Origin: Roseateles_C aquae
Lineage (GTDB): Bacteria > Pseudomonadota > Gammaproteobacteria > Burkholderiales > Burkholderiaceae_C
Direction: 5' to 3'
DNA length: 64,000 nt
NCBI RefSeq assembly: GCF_032337115.1
Contig: NZ_JAVXZY010000001.1
Location: forward strand, 434,001 to 498,000
The position numbers and the translations under genes are program-made. This document shows, piece after piece, positions 8,190-14,832 of this stretch. The stretch's first letter is position 1. Each line of letters opens with the position of its first letter. The notes beneath the pieces were generated by a model. The model was not told the origin of the DNA, did no database searches, and saw nothing but the letters and a program-made list of their open reading frames with translations.

Positions 8190-8645
8190 TCAGTGCCGCG
8201 CCGGGGCGTGCCCGGGCAAGCTGATGCTGGCCAGGCGCTTGGCCGTGGCGGGTTTCAGGAGGTCTGCCAGGGTATGGCCATCGAGTTCGGCGAGAAAGGC
8301 GTCGCGCGCAGCCTTGAAGATGCCGGTCAGGCGGCAGGCGCCGGTCAGCGCGCAGGCATTGCCATCGCCCAGACACTCGACCAGTTGGAAGTCCGGTTCG
8401 ACGGCGCGCACCAACTCGCCCAGGCCGAGCGCGCCGGGCTCGCGGGCCAGGCGCATGCCGCCGCCCTTGCCGCGCACCGTGGTGATGAAGCCCTGCTGCC
8501 CCAGCTGATGCGTGATCTTGGTCAGATGCGCCTCGGAGATCTGGTAGGCCTGCGCGATCTCGGCCGTGGTGCACAGCCGGTCCTGATGCTGGCCCAGGTA
8601 CAGCAGCAGGCGCAGCGCGTAATCGGTCATCGTGGTCAGTCGCAT
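8190..8645 (-). CDS. nsrR: NO-sensing Rrf2-family repressor NsrR
   Basis: A 151-residue Rrf2 protein. The N-terminal winged helix opens MRLTTMTDYALRLLLYLG, and the cluster loop ECLGDGNACALTGACRL gives the Cys-X6-Cys-X5-Cys pattern typical of NsrR [Fe-S] clusters destroyed by NO. The ATG at 8645 is chosen because Rrf2 proteins start there and a GGGTGAG lies upstream within the end of nnrS. It is the third gene of the DUF2249-nnrS-nsrR-ccoG-(NnrS-like) operon, whose promoter region holds a near-consensus NsrR box at 10208-10230. This predicts autoregulation. Confidence 0.92.
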   Translation of the reverse strand: MRLTTMTDYALRLLLYLGQHQDRLCTTAEIAQAYQISEAHLTKITHQLGQQGFITTVRGKGGGMRLAREPGALGLGELVRAVEPDFQLVECLGDGNACALTGACRLTGIFKAARDAFLAELDGHTLADLLKPATAKRLASISLPGHAPARH

Positions 8646-8655
8646 GGCTTGATTC

Positions 8656-9843
8656 TCACCCGGGCTGGCCATCGGCACGTGGCCGCAGCAGCAGCGGCGT
8701 GTAGCGCCACAGGTAGAGCGCAAAACTCGCTGACCACAGCAGCGCCGAGGCCTGCACCGCCAGCATCAGGCTGGCCGGCAGCAGCAGCGGCAGCAACACG
8801 CGCAGCAGGGCGGCCAGCGCCATGAACAGATAGGCTGCCGTCTCGACAGGCCCGGCGCGCAGCGGTCGACCGGTGTGCCCAAGCGCGGTGCGGGTGATCA
8901 TGCCCAGCGTGACCAGACCGATCACGCCCAGCGTCAGTGCATGCACGGCGGGGCCCGGTGCCATCCAGCCCAGCGCCGCCGCGGCGCGCAGCAGCAGATG
9001 CACCGGCAGCCAGGCATAGGCCAGGTGCAGCACCCAGACCAGCGGATTGGGCAGACTCTTCCACGGCTGCCACAGCGCCAGGCGCAGGCCGTGCGCGATC
9101 GCCGTGACCAGCAAACCGGCGGCCAGCACGGCGCCCTCCACAGCAAACAGATCAAGCGCCAGCAAGAGCAGCACCGTGCCCAGCGCGGCCCGCTCCAGCC
9201 ATGGTAGCCGCGTGGCTTGCATGCCTGGCACGCCGTTGTTGGAGAACATCGGCACGACGCGGCCGGCCATCACGGCAATCATGAACACCAGCAGATCCAG
9301 CCCCACGCGCAGGCCGGGCAGTTCCAGCCAACCCGCCTGTTGCAGATGGACCGCGGCACTGGCCAGGCCCATCATCAGCAGCAGGGCCACGAAGAAATAG
9401 TTGCGCCGGTTGCCTGCCGCATGCAGCGCCCGCCACAGGCCCCAAGCCGCCAGCCAGGGTACGGCCAGATTGAGCAGCAGCGAGGCCCAGAGCCAGGGGC
9501 TCAGCACCAGCAGCCGCGCCGCCACCCAGAGCAGCGCCAGCGCCATCAGCGGACGTCCGGTCGGCGTCGGCTGGCCTGACCAGTTGCGACCGGCCGTGAA
9601 CAGAAAGCCGATGACCACGGCCAGCGTATAGCCGAACACCATCTCATGGGCATGCCACATCGAGCTCGGCAGCCAGGCCGTGCGGATCAGCCCGCTGAAC
9701 TGCAGCACCCACAGCGGCACCGACAACAGGGCCAGCCAGGCCGCCAGCAGGTAGAAGGGGCGAAATCCGAGGTCCCACAAAGCCAGCCGGCGTGGCGCGC
9801 GGCCGCGCGGCTCCTCGATGCGCATGAAAACGGTACTGCTCAT
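8656..9843 (-). CDS. nnrS: NnrS family membrane protein
   Basis: A 395-residue polytopic inner-membrane protein with about twelve helices. The N-terminal LALWDLGFRPFYLLAAWLAL, the SSMWHAHEMVFGYTLAVVIGFL segment, GRVVPMFSNNGVPG and the HALTLGVIGLVTLGMITRTALGHTGR segment are all family hallmarks, including the conserved His and Asn-rich loops. NnrS protects against nitrosative stress and is classically under NO-responsive control. It lies 57 nt downstream of the DUF2249 gene and 10 nt upstream of nsrR in the same operon. Confidence 0.95.
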   Translation of the reverse strand: MSSTVFMRIEEPRGRAPRRLALWDLGFRPFYLLAAWLALLSVPLWVLQFSGLIRTAWLPSSMWHAHEMVFGYTLAVVIGFLFTAGRNWSGQPTPTGRPLMALALLWVAARLLVLSPWLWASLLLNLAVPWLAAWGLWRALHAAGNRRNYFFVALLLMMGLASAAVHLQQAGWLELPGLRVGLDLLVFMIAVMAGRVVPMFSNNGVPGMQATRLPWLERAALGTVLLLLALDLFAVEGAVLAAGLLVTAIAHGLRLALWQPWKSLPNPLVWVLHLAYAWLPVHLLLRAAAALGWMAPGPAVHALTLGVIGLVTLGMITRTALGHTGRPLRAGPVETAAYLFMALAALLRVLLPLLLPASLMLAVQASALLWSASFALYLWRYTPLLLRPRADGQPG

Positions 9844-9900
9844 GGCAGGCCTTTCAGATCTGAGTGAAGACGATGCTCGCCATCAGGCGAGCAGCCCCAA

Positions 9901-10182
9901 TCAGCCGCCACAGCAGCCGCAGCAGCTCTTGCCCGCCGGCCGGCGGGCCAGCCGCACGCGCCACGGCGCCGCGCCGGGCGGCAGGCTCTCCCAGTCGAAC
10001 TGCTTGGGCCACTGCTGGCCCAGTTGCTCGCGCAGCGTCGCCGGTTCAGCTTCGCCCTGCAAGTCGATAAAGCCGCCGACGGGCAGGCTTTGGAAGCTGC
10101 TGGCGATGCGCGCCAGCATGTGCTCGGGTGCGAACTGGCGCAGGTCGATCACTTCAGCAAGGGTCGGGGCGTCGGTGTGCAT
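9901..10182 (-). CDS. DUF2249 domain protein with Cys-rich tail
   Basis: A 93-residue protein. The core (EVIDLRQFAPEHMLARIASS ... LPVGGFIDLQGE ... FDWESLP) matches the DUF2249 fold found beside denitrification and NO-stress genes. The C-terminus ends SCCGCCGG, four cysteines in a short tail that looks like a metal- or thiol-reactive site. It is first in the operon, directly downstream of the NsrR box at 10208-10230. The function is unknown. Context points to NO or metal handling. Confidence 0.8.
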   Translation of the reverse strand: MHTDAPTLAEVIDLRQFAPEHMLARIASSFQSLPVGGFIDLQGEAEPATLREQLGQQWPKQFDWESLPPGAAPWRVRLARRPAGKSCCGCCGG

Positions 10183-10207
10183 AAACGTTCCAGCGGGCTG
10201 GTTTATA

Positions 10208-10230
10208 AAGTTGCATATTGAATGCAGCTA
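10208..10230. promoter_or_regulatory. NsrR operator (11-1-11 palindrome)
   Basis: The arms AAGTTGCATAT and GAATGCAGCTA, separated by one T, match the NsrR motif (AAGATGCATTT-N-AAATGCATCTT) at about 9/11 and 8/11 positions. The box lies 26 bp upstream of the DUF2249-nnrS-nsrR operon. A second partial copy (TTAAAGC ... GCAGCTTTAA, 10250-10278) follows toward the divergent DGC gene. Confidence 0.7.
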
Positions 10231-10288
10231 TTGTGAAGCGATGCCCGCCTTAAAGCAATATCCAATATGCAGCTTTAAGCGTCATACA

Positions 10289-10302
10289 TTGACGAGGCTC
10301 AA
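10289..10302. promoter_or_regulatory. FNR/DNR-type box TTGACGAGGCTCAA
   Basis: Perfect TTGA-N6-TCAA half-sites 36 bp before the DGC protein start. Together with the NsrR palindrome at 10208-10230 it makes this divergent region a dual NO/low-oxygen control point. Found by eye. Confidence 0.55.
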
Positions 10303-10338
10303 AGCCAGCCAGGCCCTGAGACCGCAGCATGGCGCTCC

Positions 10339-10764
10339 ATGAGTGAATCAGCCCAAGCCCCCCTCCCCTTGGTCTACAGCTGCTCGGGCTGCTCCGATGC
10401 AGCCCAGCTGGCCAACCACCTGGCCGTGCGGCTGGATCGCGCCGGGCTGGCTGAGATGTCCTGCATCGCCGGCGTCGGCGGTGGTGTGCCCAGCCTGGTG
10501 CGCAAGGCGCGGGAGGCGGCGGCGCAAGGACGGCCGCTGCTGGCCCTTGATGGCTGTGCGCTGGCCTGCAGCAAGGCCTGCCTGGCCGGCCAAGGGCTGA
10601 GACCGACGCACCATATCCGGCTGCACGAGATGGGTGTTCGCAAGCACTATCACGCCGACTTCGATGTCGAGCAGGCCGACAAGCTGTTCACCACACTGGC
10701 CGCGCTGGCGCGAGCGCAGGGCGAGATGGCGGCCGCCAGACCAGCAAATGGCGACGGCGCTTGA
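10339..10764 (+). CDS. DGC-domain putative zinc-binding protein
   Basis: A 141-residue cytoplasmic protein with two cysteine motifs: SCSGCSD near residue 15 and the family-naming LDGCALACSKACL at about residue 72. His residues THHIRLHE follow. DGC-domain proteins are annotated as putative metal-binding proteins of unknown function and recur near denitrification genes. It is transcribed alone, diverging from the NsrR-controlled operon, with an FNR/DNR-type box immediately upstream. The start ATG at 10339 lacks a strong ribosome site. Confidence 0.82.
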   Translation: MSESAQAPLPLVYSCSGCSDAAQLANHLAVRLDRAGLAEMSCIAGVGGGVPSLVRKAREAAAQGRPLLALDGCALACSKACLAGQGLRPTHHIRLHEMGVRKHYHADFDVEQADKLFTTLAALARAQGEMAAARPANGDGA

Positions 10765-10860
10765 CGCCGCGCCGATCATCGCCAGCGGCGAGCGCTGCAC
10801 CGTAGCCCATCGCCAAGCACGAGCTCGTGGTGCTCAACGTCGACGGGCTGTGGGCCGCAC

Positions 10861-11274
10861 TCAGCCGGCCAGCAGCCCAAGTGGGTGGTGGGCACGCGCC
10901 ACCGTCACCATGAAGCCGAACACGGCCAGCGCGCCCAGCAGGCCGAGCAGACGCTGTGGCCGCGTCCGCCCGCGCTTCATCGCGATTGAGCCCAGCACGA
11001 TATAGAGCAGCAGCAAGGCCAGCTTGGTGCCCAGCCACACATCGCGCAGCGGGTTCAAGCCCAGCAGCGTCCACAGGCTGGCACCGGCGGTCAGCAGGCC
11101 GACGTCTATCACCACGCTCAGCCGCCGTGCCCAGGCCTGCATTGGCCAGGCGGCGCCAGTCTGGACCGCCAGCGCCCGCAGCGCAAACAGCGCGCCGCTG
11201 GCACTGACCAGACCGATGTGCACGTTCTTGATCAGCGGATAGTGGGCTTGCAGCGATTCGATCAGGATGCTCAT
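10861..11274 (-). CDS. SirB2 family membrane protein
   Basis: A 137-residue protein with about four hydrophobic helices. The opening HYPLIKNVHIGLVSASGALFALRAL and the C-terminal RAHHPLGL region match the SirB2 (invasion regulator SirB2) family, whose biochemical role is not established. It diverges from nirS across a 130-bp region holding a DNR-type box. Many denitrification clusters carry small membrane helpers at this place, but nothing in the sequence assigns it a denitrification function. Confidence 0.8.
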   Translation of the reverse strand: MSILIESLQAHYPLIKNVHIGLVSASGALFALRALAVQTGAAWPMQAWARRLSVVIDVGLLTAGASLWTLLGLNPLRDVWLGTKLALLLLYIVLGSIAMKRGRTRPQRLLGLLGALAVFGFMVTVARAHHPLGLLAG

Positions 11275-11324
11275 GGCCGCGCATCATCGCTGAATTGCGC
11301 GCAACACCGGCGCGGCGTCAAGAC

Positions 11325-11338
11325 TTAAACCAGTTCAA
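11325..11338. promoter_or_regulatory. DNR/FNR-type box TTAAACCAGTTCAA
   Basis: One mismatch from TTGAA-N4-TTCAA, in the same class as the nosZ, nirC/nirE and norC boxes. It ends 66 bp before the nirS start. The flanking bases extend the palindrome (reverse complement reads tccTTGAACTGG). Confidence 0.65.
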
Positions 11339-11404
11339 GGACTTTGCCTGCGACGAGGACGAGGATGCCAGCCATCCCCTGATCCAACCGTAGAGGAGTT
11401 CCTG

Positions 11405-13132
11405 ATGATGAAGCTGCCCACGACCCCGCTGCTGATGCTTGCAGCGACGCTTGCCGCACTGGCCCTGGCGCCGGCCCAGGCCCAGAGCAAGAAGGATCCC
11501 GATCCCAGCGATGTGAAGTACCACGCCGCGCCCTCGCCGCTGGCCGATGTACCGATGGTGCAAAGCACCAACCCCAAGGCCCCGCCGATGACGCAGGCCG
11601 AGTTCGACGTGGCACGCAAGATCTATTTCGAGCGCTGCGCCGGCTGCCATGGGGTGCTGCGCAAGGGCGCCACCGGCAAGCCGCTGACGCCCGACATCAC
11701 GCTGGGCAAGGGTACCGACTATCTGAAGGTCTTCATCGCCTACGGCTCGCCGGCCGGCATGCCCAACTGGCAGACCTCGGGCGAGATGACCGAGCAGCAG
11801 GTCGACCTGATGGCGCGCTACATCCAGCATGAGGCGCCCACCCCGCCGGAGTTCGGCATGGCCGATATGAAGGGCACCTGGAAGGTCATCATTCCGCCCG
11901 AGCAGCGCCCGAGCAAGAAGATGAACAGCTACAACATCGAGAACATCTTCTCGACGACGCTGCGCGACACCGGCGAGGTGGCCCTGATCGACGGCGACAC
12001 CAAGCAGATCATCAACATCGTCAAGACCGGCTATGCGGTGCACATTTCGCGCACCTCGGCTTCGGGTCGCTATCTGTTCGTGATCGGCCGCGATGCCAAG
12101 ATCAATATGATCGATCTGTGGATGGAAAAGCCCGACAACGTGGCCGAGATCCGCGTTGGCCTGGAGGCCCGGTCGGTCGAGGCCAGCAAGTACAAGGGTT
12201 ATGAGGACAAGCTGGTGATTGCCGGCTCCTACTGGCCACCGCAGTACGTGATCATGAAGGGCGACACGCTGGAGCCGCTGAAGATCGTCTCGACCCGCGG
12301 CAACACCGTCGACAAGCAGGAATACCACCCCGAGCCGCGCGTGGCCTCCATCGTCGCCAGCCACTTCCGGCCCGAGTTCATCGTCAACGTGAAGGAGACC
12401 GGCAAGACGCTGATGGTCGACTACACCGACCTGAACGCGCTGAAGACGACCGAGATCGGCACCGCCCGCTTCCTGCATGACGGCGGCTGGGACAGCTCCA
12501 AGCGCTACTTTATGGTCGCCGCCAATCAGAGCAACAAGATCGCCGTGGTTGACGCCAAGGAAGACAAGCTGGTGCAGCTGGTTGAGGTCAGCAAGATCCC
12601 CCACCCGGGACGCGGCGCCAACTTCATCCACCCGAAGTTCGGCCCGGTCTGGAGTACCGGCCACCTTGGCGACGAAGCAATCTCGCTGGTGGCCACCGAC
12701 CCGGTCAAGCACAAGCAGTACGCCTTCAAGGAAGTGGCGCAGATCAAGGGCCAGGGCGGCGGCGCGCTGTTCATCAAGACCCACCCGAAGTCCACCCACC
12801 TGTACTCGGACACGCCGCTGAACCCGGATGCGGCAATTGCGCAGTCGGTGGCGGTGTTCGACATCAAGGCGCTGGACAAGGGCTACAAGGTGCTGCCGAT
12901 CGCCGAATGGGCCGGCCTGAAGGACGACGGCGCCAAGCGCGTGGTGCAGCCCGAGTACAACAAGGCCGGCGACGAGGTCTGGTTCTCGGTCTGGTCGGCC
13001 AAGAACAAGGAGAGCGCCATCGTTGTCGTCGACGACAAGACGCTGAAGCTGAAGACGGTGATCAAGGACCCGCGCCTGATCACGCCCACCGGCAAGTTCA
13101 ACGTCTACAACACCCAGCACGACATTTATTGA
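11405..13132 (+). CDS. nirS: Cytochrome cd1 nitrite reductase NirS
   Basis: Periplasmic dimer reducing nitrite to NO. The 575 residues start with a Sec signal ending AQA. The cytochrome c domain has CAGCH (Cys78, Cys81, His82). The eight-bladed heme d1 propeller has proximal His213 (TGYAVHIS) and distal His358 (FLHDGG) and His400 (PHPGRGAN), spaced as in the Pseudomonas enzyme. The C-terminus PTGKFNVYNTQHDIY is a NirS signature. An AGGAG lies 6 bases before the ATG at 11405, or 9 before the alternative at 11408. It is followed by a repeat element and nirM. It is controlled by the DNR-type box at 11325. Confidence 0.98.
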   Translation: MMKLPTTPLLMLAATLAALALAPAQAQSKKDPDPSDVKYHAAPSPLADVPMVQSTNPKAPPMTQAEFDVARKIYFERCAGCHGVLRKGATGKPLTPDITLGKGTDYLKVFIAYGSPAGMPNWQTSGEMTEQQVDLMARYIQHEAPTPPEFGMADMKGTWKVIIPPEQRPSKKMNSYNIENIFSTTLRDTGEVALIDGDTKQIINIVKTGYAVHISRTSASGRYLFVIGRDAKINMIDLWMEKPDNVAEIRVGLEARSVEASKYKGYEDKLVIAGSYWPPQYVIMKGDTLEPLKIVSTRGNTVDKQEYHPEPRVASIVASHFRPEFIVNVKETGKTLMVDYTDLNALKTTEIGTARFLHDGGWDSSKRYFMVAANQSNKIAVVDAKEDKLVQLVEVSKIPHPGRGANFIHPKFGPVWSTGHLGDEAISLVATDPVKHKQYAFKEVAQIKGQGGGALFIKTHPKSTHLYSDTPLNPDAAIAQSVAVFDIKALDKGYKVLPIAEWAGLKDDGAKRVVQPEYNKAGDEVWFSVWSAKNKESAIVVVDDKTLKLKTVIKDPRLITPTGKFNVYNTQHDIY

Positions 13133-13238
13133 TCCCCCCTACGCGCTTCGCGCGCCCCCTCAAGGGGGCAGGCCCGCAGGACCGGCAGAGCCGGATCCTC
13201 GGGCCTCGATGGAGGGGCCTGGGCTGCGCCCTCGGCCC
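13133..13238 (+). repeat. Hairpin-rich intergenic repeat, copy 2 (nirS-nirM)
   Basis: Starts immediately after the nirS stop, in the coding orientation. The first 70 nt are almost the same as the copy after nosZ: acgcgcttcgcgcg core, CCCCCT-CA-AGGGGG stem, and GGACCGGC/GCCGGATCC stem. A gggctgcgcc block follows in both. Position and orientation relative to the upstream stop codon are the same in both copies, which suggests an RNA-level role between an abundant reductase and its partner gene. Confidence 0.85.
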
Positions 13239-13263
13239 ATGAATACAAAAGGAGATTGGAACC

Positions 13264-13578
13264 ATGCGTATTGCACTGACTCTCATTACGGGGCTCGGCT
13301 TGATGCTGGGCACGGCCGCACAGGCCGACGAAGCCGCGCTCAGCAAGGCGGGCTGCATGGCCTGCCATGCCAAGGACAAGAAGCTGGTTGGGCCCTCGTT
13401 CAAGGACGTGGCCAACAAGTACAAGGGGCAGGACGTCACGGCCGCGCTGGCGGCCAAGGTGCGCGCCGGTGGCAAGGGTGTCTATGGTCCGATTCCAATG
13501 CCAGCCAATGGCCCGGAAAAGATCAGCGACGCGGAATTGAACAGCGGTATGGCCTGGATTCTCAAGCAGGGCGGCTGA
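13264..13578 (+). CDS. nirM: Cytochrome c551/c552, electron donor to NirS
   Basis: A 104-residue periplasmic class I cytochrome. It has a Sec signal cleaved after AQA (about residue 21), heme motif CMACH (Cys31, Cys34, His35) and Met ligand in PIPMPANG. The length and the LVGPSFKDVANKYKG segment are typical of the c551/c552 group. AAAGGAG lies just upstream of the ATG. It is second in the nirS transcript and ends in a terminator at 13607-13631. Family and position both support donation of electrons to NirS. Confidence 0.94.
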   Translation: MRIALTLITGLGLMLGTAAQADEAALSKAGCMACHAKDKKLVGPSFKDVANKYKGQDVTAALAAKVRAGGKGVYGPIPMPANGPEKISDAELNSGMAWILKQGG

Positions 13579-13606
13579 TCGCGACCTTGCCGCTTTACCA
13601 GCACAA

Positions 13607-13631
13607 AGGCGCCCATGGCGCCTGTCTTTTT
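13607..13631 (+). terminator. Rho-independent terminator after nirM
   Basis: AGGCGCC/GGCGCCT stem (13607-13613, 13617-13623) with a three-base loop, followed by gtcttttt. It closes the nirSM transcript. Confidence 0.75.
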
Positions 13632-14832
13632 GGTTCTATGCGCGCTTGTTGGTGCTCGGCCACTGGCGCTCGAAACGCAACCACAGAGGCACGGAGACAC
13701 AGAGGAACTCACAGCGAAGTCCAGAGTTCGATGAGTCTTTCTCCGTGACTCAGTGCCTCTGTGGTTGCCTTTGCCTGTTTCGAGAGCCTCCACGACTAGC
13801 GCCAAAAGAGCCTTCACTTTTGCGATCTTCTTGCTCGTTTCGCGTTCGCTGCTGCTCGCCAGACCACAACGCACGTGCAAGCACAGTGCCTCAGCGGCCT
13901 GAAGAAATGGCGTCACCCCGCTGCGGCCGCTGTACCGCTGTGACGCGCTTTCCTGCCTCCCTCGCACTAGCACAGCCAGGCCTTTTGCTTGCGCTTGCAC
14001 TTCGCGTGGCCAGGACTTCGGCCATGCCGGTGCTGAGCGCATCGGCGGCTGTGCTGGCTGGTTGGCGCGGCAGCTGCACGGCGTTCGCTCGCCTGCCCCC
14101 GACAACCATCCCGCGCCGGTGACCGCTGCGCACGCCGGGCAGGCTGGTTCGGCGCCCGGATGTCGGCCTTTGCCCTCGTCTCTGCCCTCGTCTCTGCCCC
14201 TACTCCTTCTCGCTGCCCGTTCTCTCTGCCCCTGACTCCGAACTTCTCGCCGCGGGCCCTGTTGCCGCGCAAGCTGACTGCACTTGAGCCCGATGGCCGG
14301 CGGTGTGAGGTGCGGCGCCAGCGCCTGGCTCGGCGCCATCAGGCGGCCTCGTCAGCAAGCCCCGCCCAGGTCGACGCGCCCCCGCCCGTCAGGTGGCCTC
14401 CACCATTGCTCGCTGCCGCAGTTTGGCTGCACGGCAGCCCCTGGCACGTGGCGCCCCAGTGCGCTGGCACTGCCCGGCCGCCTTGCCTACACAAGCAGAG
14501 GTGATGCAGGCCCGGCACGCCGGGCCGTCGCTACCGCCGTATCGATCGCACAGCCGAACACGTCGGCCGCTGGTTTGTACTATGTTTATCACAATATATT
14601 TATGACATATTTGATCATCGATCAATGGCAGGCTGGCCCCAAAGGCAAAGAAGCAGCCCAGCAAACCGCTTGGCAAGACGCTTTGAGAAGGCGCGCAGCC
14701 ATGCAAAGGGCTGGGAGTTCAAACAACACGCCGTGCCGAACGCCCTGCCCGGCTGCCGCCTGGCGCCATTGACCCCGGGCACCGTATTCCGATGCAGCAA
14801 GCAACCGCAATCCCTTTGGAGGGCATAGAGAA
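13632..14832. other. Gene-poor region between nirM and the TonB receptor
   Basis: About 1.2 kb in which I can support no protein. Open frames here have low-complexity or Arg/Ser/Pro-rich translations, and the longest runs through nirM. It contains an inverted repeat at 13669-13784 and a 12-nt tandem duplication (TGCCCTCGTCTC, 14171-14194). There is also an AT-rich patch at 14570-14625 just upstream of the receptor gene that probably holds its promoter. It may be the remains of an inserted or decayed element. Confidence 0.5.
13669..13784. repeat. Interrupted inverted repeat (AACCACAGAGGCAC type)
   Basis: The outer arms CTCGAAAC (13669-13676) and GTTTCGAG (13777-13784) enclose a perfect 15-bp pair: CAACCACAGAGGCAC (13678-13692) and GTGCCTCTGTGGTTG (13753-13767). 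CGGAG/CTCCG pairing continues inside. This composition recalls the ACCACAGAGGCACAGAG-type dispersed repeats seen in several proteobacterial genomes. No transposase is present. Confidence 0.8.

Noticed and set aside
14171..14194. Two tandem 12-nt copies of TGCCCTCGTCTC
   Set aside because: Only two units in a pyrimidine-rich stretch; too short to call a repeat array or CRISPR.
13482..14339. A 285-codon minus-strand open frame covering the nirM 3' end and the gap
   Set aside because: It runs through the intact nirM gene on the other strand, and its translation is rich in Arg, Ser, Ala and Gly with no recognisable domain.
14610..14624. Palindrome TTGAT-CATCG-ATCAA upstream of the TonB receptor
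   Set aside because: Half-sites are separated by five bases; FNR/DNR boxes need four. Probably coincidental in an AT-rich patch.
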